From CAZTHK01 sp964613215 (GTDB lineage: Bacteria > Krumholzibacteriota > Krumholzibacteriia > Krumholzibacteriales > CAZTHK01): a DNA stretch of 64,000 nt. The stretch's first letter is position 1; each line of letters starts with the position of its first letter. The translations under genes and the position numbers were made by a program. The notes under the pieces are model-generated. The model ran no database searches and was not told where the DNA came from. It saw only the letters and a list, made by a program, of their open reading frames with translations. Shown here piece after piece: positions 53,772-61,461 of the stretch. Location of the stretch: NCBI GenBank assembly GCA_964613215.1, contig CAZTHK010000002.1:124001-188000 (forward strand). Reading direction: 5' to 3'.

Positions 53772-55061
53772 TTAGTCATACCGCTGCTTCATAAACGGTA
53801 CCCAGAGTATACCTGTAAATGCAAGAAAGAGACCAAGGATGTAAAGGAGGGTGCTTTTATCTATAAATCCCGAAAGAGTGGTGAAGAGGAAGGCGGAAAT
53901 TAGAAACAGGGTTCTGGTTGATATCTCCCTGAAGGAGAAAAGTACCGCTCTGGTGTGCTGATTCGATTTTTCCTGAAGCTGGGATTCGGCCAGTATGAAC
54001 AGGGGGGAGGCGGCCAGCCCTCCAAGCGCAGAGCCGGCGGCTATGGTGCCGTAATTGCCTCCGGCGGCGATCAGAGCGGAGGCGGGAGCGAACAGCAGGA
54101 AGAATAGGGAGTCGATCTTATCCAGAATGCGGGAACTGATATTATTGATCAGCAGTGAGCCCAGGCCCATACCCACTCCGGTGGATATGCCGGCTACACT
54201 CAGACCCAGGGAGCTTCCCTCCGGCGATGCCTGTTTGATCAGCACCACTGACATCACCAGAAATCCTCCCGCACCGAAGAATATCAGTGACTGAACCCCC
54301 AGGGGAAGGGCGATCAGGGGGGATTCCTTAATCTCCCGGAGGGCCGATTTGATGGCTTTGACCACGGTAAGCCCGGGGCGGGTGCTGTCCACGCCGCTAT
54401 GGCCTGGGGAGCAGGGATTTTCTGCGTTCCTGGCCACCGCTATGAACATCAGCAGGAAGGCTGATATTATATAGGTGGCTCCATCCAGATAGAAGCAGGT
54501 TTCCCAGGCCAGATAATCGAATATCAGTCCACCACCCAGAAATCCTCCGATCACTCCCACTATACCTGCAGCCCAGAGTATTGAATTTATCTTGATCAGT
54601 TTGCCGGGCGGGACCAGCTCCGGAATCAGGCTGGATTTGGCAGGCAGGAAGAAAAGATTACCTGCAGATACCAGAAACACAATGAACATGACCGGGATCA
54701 GGCGGCCGGTATACATGAATGTGAGTGGTATCAGCATCACCAGCAGTCCTCTCAGCAGGTCGGTGATCACCAGTACCCACCTCTTGTCCATCCGGTCGAT
54801 CAATGCTCCGGCAAAAGGTGCCAGGGTGAGGAAGGGGAGAAACATGGCCAGGAAGTTGACCGAAAGCATCATGCTGGGATTTTCGGCGAACCTGTTGATC
54901 AGGGCAACCAGGGAGAAGTTATTCAGCCGGTCTCCGAACAGGGTTATCGCCTGAGCCACCCAGAACATGGTGAGAAGATTCAGAGAGAAGTGGTATTTCT
55001 GCTGACTGCTGTATCTGTTCTGTTCACTGCTGTGATTCTTCTGTTCCCTGCTGCTATTCAT
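53772..55061 (-). CDS. MFS transporter (MFS_3/enterobactin-exporter-like)
   Basis: 429 aa with about twelve hydrophobic helices. FAGALIDRMDKRWVLVITDLLRG is the motif-A region of the MFS, and FLPAKSSLIPELVPPGKL is typical of the MFS_3 group. The first ~24 residues are hydrophilic and made of three imperfect repeats (SSREQKNH, SSEQNRY, SSQQKYH), an unusual N-terminal extension. ATG overlaps the stop of the GT4 gene by four bases. Substrate unknown; the operon suggests lipid or glycolipid export but MFS_3 members transport many small molecules. Confidence 0.83.
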   Translation of the reverse strand: MNSSREQKNHSSEQNRYSSQQKYHFSLNLLTMFWVAQAITLFGDRLNNFSLVALINRFAENPSMMLSVNFLAMFLPFLTLAPFAGALIDRMDKRWVLVITDLLRGLLVMLIPLTFMYTGRLIPVMFIVFLVSAGNLFFLPAKSSLIPELVPPGKLIKINSILWAAGIVGVIGGFLGGGLIFDYLAWETCFYLDGATYIISAFLLMFIAVARNAENPCSPGHSGVDSTRPGLTVVKAIKSALREIKESPLIALPLGVQSLIFFGAGGFLVMSVVLIKQASPEGSSLGLSVAGISTGVGMGLGSLLINNISSRILDKIDSLFFLLFAPASALIAAGGNYGTIAAGSALGGLAASPLFILAESQLQEKSNQHTRAVLFSFREISTRTLFLISAFLFTTLSGFIDKSTLLYILGLFLAFTGILWVPFMKQRYD

Positions 55062-56221
55062 CCTGCTGACCGGCCGGTTTTCTCCAGTAGATTTTTCTTT
55101 CTGTTAATTCCCAGAGTGCGGCAGAAACATTTCTCCAGCATTCCCCCCACAGTGGCCCAGGAATATAGCAGAGCCGTTTCCCTTCCCCGCTTTGCCATAG
55201 CCGTTCCTGACTCCCCGTTTTGGGCAATCCTTATTATGGAATCCGCTATGGAAGCGGGGTCACGGGGCCGGGCCAGTAAACCGTTATTCCCATGATCGAC
55301 TATGGCCCGGTAACCCGGTATTCCGGAAGCTACCACCGGCACCCCCGATGCCATCGCCTCCAGCAGGATAATGCCGAAGCTCTCCCGGCCGGTAGCAGGA
55401 GAACAGAATATATCGGCGCTGGCATAGTAGCGGGGAAGCAGGGAGGGCGGAACCCTTCCCGCCGTGACGATCTCTCCGCTGTAGAGACGGATCTGGCCGG
55501 GGGTAAACAGTTTTCTTAGCTTTCCCTCCCCCACCAGGATAAGTCTGATCCTGCGATTGATTTTCCTTCTGATCAGGGGAAGGCTCTTTAGCAGGTAGGG
55601 AAGGCCTTTTCTCTTGTCCATCCTGCCCACAAATAGAATATTCAGGCTGCCGTCATTGAATTCATCCAGGGGAGGGTTGGATGGGTGAAAGCGCTCACAA
55701 TCCACCCCGTTTGGTATGATGGTATACTCGCCGGGGAAGTATCTGGCGGCGAACTGTCTGGCCGATGGCGACACTGCAATCCTGACATCCAGCTTCTCCG
55801 CCCTCTTGAGCAGGGGTTTCTGAAAAATTCTGTATCCCAGATTGCTATCGGCCGCTGCATGGAAGGTTCCCACCAGTTTCTGACCGGGGAGGGCGGCCTT
55901 GAGGGCAACCAGTGGAAGGGAGGGCACCAGGGGGCAGTGAGTCTGAATAATATGGAAATTTTCTCTCCGGAATATCCTTTCCATCTGCCCCTTCAGGTTA
56001 AATCCAAGGGTGACGTTTACCCAGGCTCCGTTAACCGGGACCAGGGCATTTCTGCCGATCCGGATAACCCCCTCGCAGGGTTGACAGTCACGCCCATACC
56101 GGGTGGTAATAATGGTTACCCGGTGGCCCCTGGACCTAAGCTCCCGGGCGGTGTAATGAACCGCCTCGGTTACTCCGCCGGGTCTGGGATAGTATGATTG
56201 TGACACGATGCCTATATTCAT
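55058..56221 (-). CDS. PimA/PimB-like GT4 glycosyltransferase
   Basis: 387 aa from ATG 56221, which overlaps the acyltransferase stop (ATGA); an upstream in-frame start at 56257 would lie inside that gene. NIGIVSQSYYPRPGGVTEAV is the PimA-type acceptor loop; GTFHAAADSNL, IPNGVDCERF, LFVGRMDKRKGLPYLL and ESFGIILLEAMASGVPVVAS match the mannosyltransferases that build phosphatidylinositol mannosides and related glycolipids, including the E-x7-E pair. It is expected to glycosylate a membrane lipid from a nucleotide sugar. Confidence 0.87.
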   Translation of the reverse strand: MNIGIVSQSYYPRPGGVTEAVHYTARELRSRGHRVTIITTRYGRDCQPCEGVIRIGRNALVPVNGAWVNVTLGFNLKGQMERIFRRENFHIIQTHCPLVPSLPLVALKAALPGQKLVGTFHAAADSNLGYRIFQKPLLKRAEKLDVRIAVSPSARQFAARYFPGEYTIIPNGVDCERFHPSNPPLDEFNDGSLNILFVGRMDKRKGLPYLLKSLPLIRRKINRRIRLILVGEGKLRKLFTPGQIRLYSGEIVTAGRVPPSLLPRYYASADIFCSPATGRESFGIILLEAMASGVPVVASGIPGYRAIVDHGNNGLLARPRDPASIADSIIRIAQNGESGTAMAKRGRETALLYSWATVGGMLEKCFCRTLGINRKKNLLEKTGRSAG

Positions 56222-57069
56222 ATCTCTCTGCTCCAGAGATTTCTGAACATGCACCACTGATCGTAGTTTTCCAGAATAATACCTTCCATCTTGCCATACA
56301 GCAAATTGATTATTTCCTCATCCCTCATATTCATACTCATATCTTTATTCAGAACCTCCCTGATAACTATATCATAGCTGTCGTTTCCCCTTCTCCTGGA
56401 ATAACCGGCCAGCACAGGTGCTCCCGAATGCCGGTGCAGCCGGACTGCCCCCCCAGGCATAATAACTTTTCTTCCGAAGAAGGTTACCGGTATTCCGCCT
56501 GTGTATATATCTCCGTCCAGAAGAAGTGCCGCTATTCCGCCCGATTTAAGCCCCCTTAAGAGCTTCCTGTAGGAGTGACCGGGATTGATCACCCGTATTC
56601 CTGTTTTTTCCTTGGTTTCCTTCACCGGAGCGGTAAACAGGGTGTTCATCTGCACGCCGGCTACCACATACATCTTATATCCCAGGCTGCTGAGGTAGAA
56701 TGCCGCCCTTTCCCAGTTCCCAACGTGAGCGGTAATGAGAATAGCTCCCGGACCATTCCGAACCGCCCTTTCCAGTATCTCTCTCCCGTGGAAGGTGATA
56801 CTCTCCGGATACACAGCACCTCCGGTTGCACTCAACTCGAACATATCGATGATATTGGCGGTATGATTCCTGAATATATTAAATACAGTACTCCGGCCGG
56901 CCTCCTTGCCCACGGTCAACAGGTTATTTTTTATGTTGTTCCTTCTGTTAACGGATATCAGGTACAGTATTGCCGCCGATATGTCCCTCAGCAATCTCTT
57001 TATTATCCCGGGGCATGCCCCGGTCAGGGCTGTAACAGTACTGTATATGAGGTTACCTGCGTAAGTCAC
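56218..57069 (-). CDS. LpxL/PatA-type lipid acyltransferase
   Basis: 283 aa. AHVGNWE carries the H-x4-E catalytic pair (His115, Glu120) of the LpxL/HtrB/PatA acyltransferase superfamily, with LLDGDIYTGGIPVTFFGRKV and GAPVLAGY later. It should acylate a glycolipid or lipid A-like acceptor on the inner membrane. GTG 57069 is the annotated start; TTG at about codon 26 would also be possible. A consensus promoter ends only a few bases upstream, so the mRNA could be almost leaderless. First gene of the minus-strand operon; PatA and PimA are neighbours in mycobacteria too. Confidence 0.85.
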   Translation of the reverse strand: MTYAGNLIYSTVTALTGACPGIIKRLLRDISAAILYLISVNRRNNIKNNLLTVGKEAGRSTVFNIFRNHTANIIDMFELSATGGAVYPESITFHGREILERAVRNGPGAILITAHVGNWERAAFYLSSLGYKMYVVAGVQMNTLFTAPVKETKEKTGIRVINPGHSYRKLLRGLKSGGIAALLLDGDIYTGGIPVTFFGRKVIMPGGAVRLHRHSGAPVLAGYSRRRGNDSYDIVIREVLNKDMSMNMRDEEIINLLYGKMEGIILENYDQWCMFRNLWSREI

Positions 57070-57078
57070 AATTATTCC

Positions 57079-57107
57079 AGAATAGGCAGTAGCCTCCGGC
57101 TTGTCAA
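57079..57107 (-). promoter_or_regulatory. Promoter of the acyltransferase-GT4-MFS operon
   Basis: On the minus strand TTGACA (57107-57102) and TATTCT (57084-57079) are separated by 17 bases. Transcription would start near 57072, only about three bases before the GTG start codon at 57069. Confidence 0.6.
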
Positions 57108-57329
57108 GGATGTACCCTGCAGGATTTTCCTGATTTTTCCGGTCAGAATATCTATCCGCTATACTGTTCAGTAAAGGTAATGATAATTGCGGTGTATACA
57201 GGCCGCTCTGTTTCAGCTATCCGGCAGAAACAGAATGGATCCCGGAGTAAAATCAAGTAAAAATTTGAGCTCAAATACCAAATGCCGCACCTTTTGAACC
57301 TTACGAAGTTTTCAGGGGAAGAGGCACTC

Positions 57330-57447
57330 CATGCTCAACCTCAATCCGTCAATAACACCATTGATGCCGGTCGGCCCGGTGGCCAATTGACGCCGCTTTT
57401 TCTTCCATTCCCGGAATCTGGCAACTCCACCATCCGGGGATGAATAA
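57330..57447 (-). repeat. Interspersed 118-bp repeat, copy A
   Basis: Read on the minus strand this stretch aligns without gaps to 61219-61336. The first ~56 bases (TTATTCATCCCCGG... through GAAGAAAAAGCGGC) are almost identical, the rest about 70% similar. In copy A the frame is open for 64 codons (57506 to 57312, containing GGVARFREWKKKRRQLA), while copy B has stops, so it looks like the decayed remnant of a coding element of unknown type. The surrounding gap 57070-57658 holds no other convincing gene. Confidence 0.6.
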
Positions 57448-57576
57448 GAAGAGGCCTGATGTGGGCAGGTTGGCCTGTCAACGGAAAGAATCTCTGGTCC
57501 GGTCATTGTAGTTTTACCGGATTGAGGTTAAATGCCGGACTGCTGATTGTGGGAGATATGTTATTAATACCGCCAT

Positions 57577-57605
57577 TTGTATTAACAGGTAAGTTGCTTT
57601 ATTCC
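57577..57605 (+). promoter_or_regulatory. Weak candidate promoter of the zinc-ribbon gene
   Basis: TTGTAT 57577-57582 and TATTCC 57600-57605 with 17 bases between, about 50 bases before the TTG start at 57659. Both hexamers deviate from consensus. Confidence 0.3.
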
Positions 57606-57658
57606 AGTGGCACACTTCTGGCAATTGTATCTGTACCGCTGTAAAGAAGGGAGTCGGA

Positions 57659-58078
57659 TTGCAAGTTTCCACTGAGAATACACTTTTCATGCAAAAAGCA
57701 ATTTATTACCTCAGCAGGATTATAGCTGCCAGGGGTGTTATCGAAGTGACTGACCGGAAGATCAACTTTCAGGTCTCGTCACTGGATTGCTCCTTCGGGA
57801 TTAATGACCTGTCCATTGACATCTGCTCGGTAAAGGATGTATCACTGGCCGGGGGGGATTTCCACATGAAGGTTGTGGTAATTACGGAGGAGAAGGACTA
57901 TGAATTCGTTCTGTCCAAGGGGAAGGAATTCTACGATCTTCTGAACAGGCTGTGCCGGGACCCGGTGGGAGAGAGTATGCATGGAGGCGGAGAAATGAAT
58001 GAGTGCGAGTGTGGCTGCAAGATAAACAGCAATTACCGGTACTGCCCCTGGTGTGGAAAGAAGAACGCAGCTGGCTAG
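57659..58078 (+). CDS. PH/GRAM-like domain protein with C-terminal zinc ribbon
   Basis: 139 aa. Residues about 20-95 alternate strands and turns (RGVIEVTDRKINFQV, ICSVKDVSLAGGDFHMKVVVI) and end in a helix (KEFYDLLNRL), the layout of PH/GRAM-like lipid- or protein-binding domains. The last 30 residues, CECGCKINSNYRYCPWCGKK, are a zinc ribbon with two cysteine pairs. TTG 57659 is supported by AGGGAG six bases upstream. It is isolated, flanked by a degenerate repeat and a convergent membrane gene. Function unknown; the fold call is moderately sure. Confidence 0.65.
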   Translation: MQVSTENTLFMQKAIYYLSRIIAARGVIEVTDRKINFQVSSLDCSFGINDLSIDICSVKDVSLAGGDFHMKVVVITEEKDYEFVLSKGKEFYDLLNRLCRDPVGESMHGGGEMNECECGCKINSNYRYCPWCGKKNAAG

Positions 58079-58090
58079 CAGAAATTCCTG

Positions 58091-58312
58091 TCAGAATATT
58101 TTCCTCACCAGATAAAGAATCAGGGTAAGAACTACTGATATAAGTATTGCACTGGTGACGGGTATGTATATGTGGATATTCTCCTTCTCGATCCTTATGT
58201 CGCCGGGGAGGTTAAACAACCAGGAAAATCCACCCTTCCATACCAGCAGGCCTAGTATGGTTATCACTATTCCCACTATAAATATGATATGTCCGGCGCT
58301 GCGAAATGGCAA
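58091..58312 (-). CDS. DUF2905 family membrane protein
   Basis: 73 aa with two hydrophobic helices separated by the conserved LPGDIRIEKENIHIYIPVTS segment, which is the DUF2905 signature. Small, widespread inner-membrane protein without known function. The TTG start at 58312 is backed by AAGGAG about seven bases upstream. It stands alone, convergent with the zinc-ribbon gene. Confidence 0.9.
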   Translation of the reverse strand: MPFRSAGHIIFIVGIVITILGLLVWKGGFSWLFNLPGDIRIEKENIHIYIPVTSAILISVVLTLILYLVRKIF

Positions 58313-58681
58313 TTAATTCTCCTTCTTCCGGAGGGGAATGTCTTAAACGGCGGGTTCGATAATAACTGCCGTGTTTACTTTATATAACTTCAGCACTGAC
58401 CTGGTATTTTAACATTTGCCCCGGCTTAATCAAATCATAATCGATACAGATTGCTGGCCGGCCGGATTATCTCTTGATGATTCAGAATCAACAGGCAGGT
58501 GTGGTTTGCTGCAGTAACATTCATGTTTCCTTCCGGTTGAGAATACAGAGACCCATAAGGCCGGGTTTATCCCCTCTGATCACATAATTATCACCTGAAC
58601 ATCGTCATTTGATAGCGTGAAGCATTGATCTGGCAGTTTAATCAGGGGATATCTGTTCAGGCAGGTCTCATGAATATATAA
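58313..58681. other. Intergenic region between two minus-strand genes
   Basis: 369 bases downstream of the DUF5916 gene and upstream of DUF2905. No gene is supported. A TATATA-like stretch at about 58378-58386, read on the minus strand, might be the -10 for DUF2905 but the -35 is poor. No hairpin followed by a T-tract was found for termination of the DUF5916 transcript. Confidence 0.4.
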
Positions 58682-60955
58682 CTATATCATAAACAGATAC
58701 TGCAACTTCATGAAGTACTGGCGGTCGGTTACAGCATAACCCTGCCTGCCGTAATCCTCCATGCCGGTTTCCCGGTAATCGTATGTGGATCCGATGTAGA
58801 AGACGGTGAATGAATTAATCCGGTAGCTCAGCAGGGGATCAAAATCCCAGTGCCCGAACCGGTCGTTGTACTGGGCAACCAGGCGGAGGGAAAGTTCCCT
58901 GGATATCTGAAGGGATAACCTGGTCCATAGAATTGACTGGGAGAACAGACGCTCACCACTGTCAAGACCGTCACTGTATATTCTGCTGAAGTCAGCCGAT
59001 AACAGCATCCTGTTCAGGGGCTTTATTTCAGCTGAAAATCCGTATCTGATTTCTTTCCCCATAACCATGTCCCGGCGGGCGATTCTGTGGCCGTAGTTGA
59101 TATTGGCACCAAGTTTGAGTGCCCCGGTGGGCTGGGTGCTGAAGTAGGTATGGGCCTGCCAGATGTCTCTGAATTGTATATCCCTGAACAGCTCGTTGCT
59201 CCGCATATAGCTGGAGTGTATCCTCGTCTGGCCGGCCCGGAAGGACATCACCATATCGGTGTTGATCCATTCATCCTTCCTTGTTCCGCTGAAGTTCCAT
59301 TCCCTGGCCATATGGATATTTCCCTCCAGGGTTTCCAGGACTTTGCTGTGGTCGAACCTCAGTATGCCCCAGCCGCCCAGCATGCCCATGCGAGCGTTGT
59401 TGGATGGCTCCATCCCGTTGTCAGCCCGGAAGGTGGGGCTGAGCTCCCGGTAGCTGGCTTTCAATAAGTAATTTGCGGTATTTCTTGAAACCTCACCGGT
59501 GAAGGCGTGGCCGGGAAAAGCTTCTCCGTCCAGGGCGGAGGTGTAACTGCCTCCATCGAATGTTTCTGTCCGAAGGGCCTTGTCACCCAGGGCGGGATTG
59601 TCAACCTCCCTGGTATAGCTTGAGAGGAATTGGAAACGGGCGGAGTTGCTGGGGGAGAGGCGAATGTTGCCGTCTATCCCGGCCAGGGAGCCGGAGCCTC
59701 CCTGATCGAAGCGCCGGTCGGTGGCAATAATACCCAGATGAGACTGCTCTCCCAGGTCACGCTTGTATCTCAATATATTGGAATAGCTCTTTCCATTCTG
59801 CACTATCTCGCTCTTCTCCTCGAAGGGGATTATTATGGCTGAATGCTGGTCCCGGGCGGTAAGCAGGGCGAGGCTGTTGGGACCCTTGCGCCATGTCAGT
59901 TTGCCGGCTATGATAGGGTCATTGATAGCCCGGGTGTAGACAGCATCGAAGTAGGTGTCGAAGAGATCGCTGCCCTCCTGGAAGAAGGGCCTCTTCTCCG
60001 GGTACTGGAGTGCGAAGGTGGTATTGACATCGATCTGGGCGGCATCGGCTTCCACCTGGCTGAAGTCAGGGTTCAGGGTCACTTCCGCCTTGAGTTCGGA
60101 GGATATGTCGTAGGAAATGCCCAGGGCTGCGTCGGCCACCAGGTCGCCGTTATCCAGGTAGCCGCTTTCATTCATGGAGGCGGACTGGTGAGCAACTACC
60201 GCCGGAAGCAGCTGAAACCCCGACCCCGGCTCAACGCCGGAGATCCCCTCCATGATTCCCCACTGACAGGGCCAGCAGGATTCGTCGCGGTCGTATGCGG
60301 CCCAGGAGTACTGATAACGCGATTCCCGGGGGCGGTTTCGCCAGAAATCCACTCTCCAGACCTGTTCCCGGCGGTTCGGAAAATGAAGGCTGGCAAAAGG
60401 TATGGCCATCTCCACCACCCACCCGAAGCTGGTAATCCTTCCGGCTGTTTCAAAGATCATGTCATATGACATATCCTCATCATTGGATGAGGAGTACAGA
60501 ATATCTCCGGGTATACCGTAGGGGTTGGAGAGGATTTCATAGGCATAGGTGGCCTCTCCGTAGGTATCCAGGCACAGCCCCACATAATCATCCGAATAGA
60601 ACTTATCCCTCTCGCAGAAGGAGGCCCTTACCTTTTCGGGATTATCATAACAGAGCCAGCCCAGATAGAGGTTTTCCCGGTCGTAGGTGACCATTACCTC
60701 GGTCTTGACTTCGGGCTCCGTCTGGTCACCCGGATTGTGCTCCACGAAGTTTTCCGCCAGGGCGGCTCCCCTCCATCCCGGGTCATCCAGCCTGCCGTCT
60801 ATCTCTATGGTTCCGCGAGCCGGTGATACGTTAAGCCGGGGATGGTAGACCGGGGTGAATTCACCGCCATCCTCTGGGAATACAGGTGAAGTTCCGGACA
60901 GGATTATAACCGGCAGTACTATTGTAATTATTATAATGTAACCGGGATGGTTCAA
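58682..60955 (-). CDS. DUF5916 protein with CBM9-like domain, outer-membrane type
   Basis: 757 aa. A signal peptide (IIIITIVLPVIILSGTSPVFP) is followed by a CBM9-like domain (IEIDGRLDDPGWRGAALAENFVEHNPGD, residues about 45-240) and a long C-terminal region made of alternating amphipathic strands ending in FMKLQYLFMI; an aromatic/hydrophobic last residue pattern is usual for beta-barrels. This is the DUF5916 layout common in Bacteroidota and candidate phyla. EKRPFFQEGSDLF is the family's hallmark. The TTG start at 60955 has GGAGAGG five bases upstream. Role unknown; glycan binding is possible. Confidence 0.85.
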   Translation of the reverse strand: MNHPGYIIIITIVLPVIILSGTSPVFPEDGGEFTPVYHPRLNVSPARGTIEIDGRLDDPGWRGAALAENFVEHNPGDQTEPEVKTEVMVTYDRENLYLGWLCYDNPEKVRASFCERDKFYSDDYVGLCLDTYGEATYAYEILSNPYGIPGDILYSSSNDEDMSYDMIFETAGRITSFGWVVEMAIPFASLHFPNRREQVWRVDFWRNRPRESRYQYSWAAYDRDESCWPCQWGIMEGISGVEPGSGFQLLPAVVAHQSASMNESGYLDNGDLVADAALGISYDISSELKAEVTLNPDFSQVEADAAQIDVNTTFALQYPEKRPFFQEGSDLFDTYFDAVYTRAINDPIIAGKLTWRKGPNSLALLTARDQHSAIIIPFEEKSEIVQNGKSYSNILRYKRDLGEQSHLGIIATDRRFDQGGSGSLAGIDGNIRLSPSNSARFQFLSSYTREVDNPALGDKALRTETFDGGSYTSALDGEAFPGHAFTGEVSRNTANYLLKASYRELSPTFRADNGMEPSNNARMGMLGGWGILRFDHSKVLETLEGNIHMAREWNFSGTRKDEWINTDMVMSFRAGQTRIHSSYMRSNELFRDIQFRDIWQAHTYFSTQPTGALKLGANINYGHRIARRDMVMGKEIRYGFSAEIKPLNRMLLSADFSRIYSDGLDSGERLFSQSILWTRLSLQISRELSLRLVAQYNDRFGHWDFDPLLSYRINSFTVFYIGSTYDYRETGMEDYGRQGYAVTDRQYFMKLQYLFMI

Positions 60956-60993
60956 TGATCCTCTCCATCGTTGCAGATTTGGTTAGATGCGGC

Positions 60994-61016
60994 AAGATGT
61001 GCCGGTGGCACATCTT
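60994..61016. promoter_or_regulatory. Perfect 10-bp palindrome in the DUF5916 leader
   Basis: AAGATGTGCC 60994-61003, loop GGT, GGCACATCTT 61007-61016. On the minus strand TATAAG (61026-61021) just before it could be the -10 of the DUF5916 gene, placing the palindrome over the transcription start: either an operator or a 5'-terminal hairpin. Confidence 0.5.
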
Positions 61017-61218
61017 AGTTCTTATACGTTTATTTCTCCGGATAAGTTTCCTGTTTCCCGGATTATGAAATTGGAGGGAAGCATAGAGAAGTTCCCCGCC
61101 GTTTTCCGGGCCGGATGTATTTAATATTATAAAATAATCTGCTGTTCTCAACCGGCATAATTATTTTTACCCGGATTATTCACGAGAAGTTACAGCTTTC
61201 ACTCTTGACCGGTACTAA

Positions 61219-61336
61219 TTATTCATCCCCGGGTGGTGGAGTTGCCAGATTCCGGGAATGGAAGAAAAAGCGGCCTCAATAAGCGACAGGTGCAAACAGC
61301 ATCGATGGGATTATTGACTGATTGAGTTTAACCTCA
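61219..61336 (+). repeat. Interspersed 118-bp repeat, copy B
   Basis: Ungapped match to the minus strand of 57330-57447. In the frame that is open in copy A this copy has a TAA shortly after the KKKRPQ codons and a TGA near its end, so it is a decayed copy. It sits in the 506-base gap between the divergent DUF5916 and protease genes. Confidence 0.6.
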
Positions 61337-61388
61337 GCAGGGTGTTGATTCCGGCGGATCAGAGCCGTATGTAAACTCATCATCCCGC

Positions 61389-61417
61389 TGGACACCAGGC
61401 CGGTAATTTGTTATAAT
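61389..61417 (+). promoter_or_regulatory. Strong promoter of the papain-like protease gene
   Basis: TGGACA 61389-61394 and TATAAT 61412-61417 with 17 bases between; one mismatch to consensus in total. The start of transcription would fall near 61424, and GGGAG (61449-61453) lies about nine bases before ATG 61462. Confidence 0.65.
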
Positions 61418-61461
61418 TATTCAAATTATAGTAGTATTAAACTTGACGGGAGTTACCGGAA

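Noticed and set aside
57263..57276. 14-bp perfect palindrome ATTTGAGCTCAAAT
   Set aside because: It is not next to a promoter or gene start and such AT-rich palindromes occur by chance.
57459..57644. 61-codon open frame on the plus strand
   Set aside because: No ribosome-binding site, hydrophobic random-looking sequence, and it lies in degenerate repeat territory.
60861..61151. 96-codon open frame on the minus strand
   Set aside because: It covers the DUF5916 start and the palindrome; composition is not protein-like.
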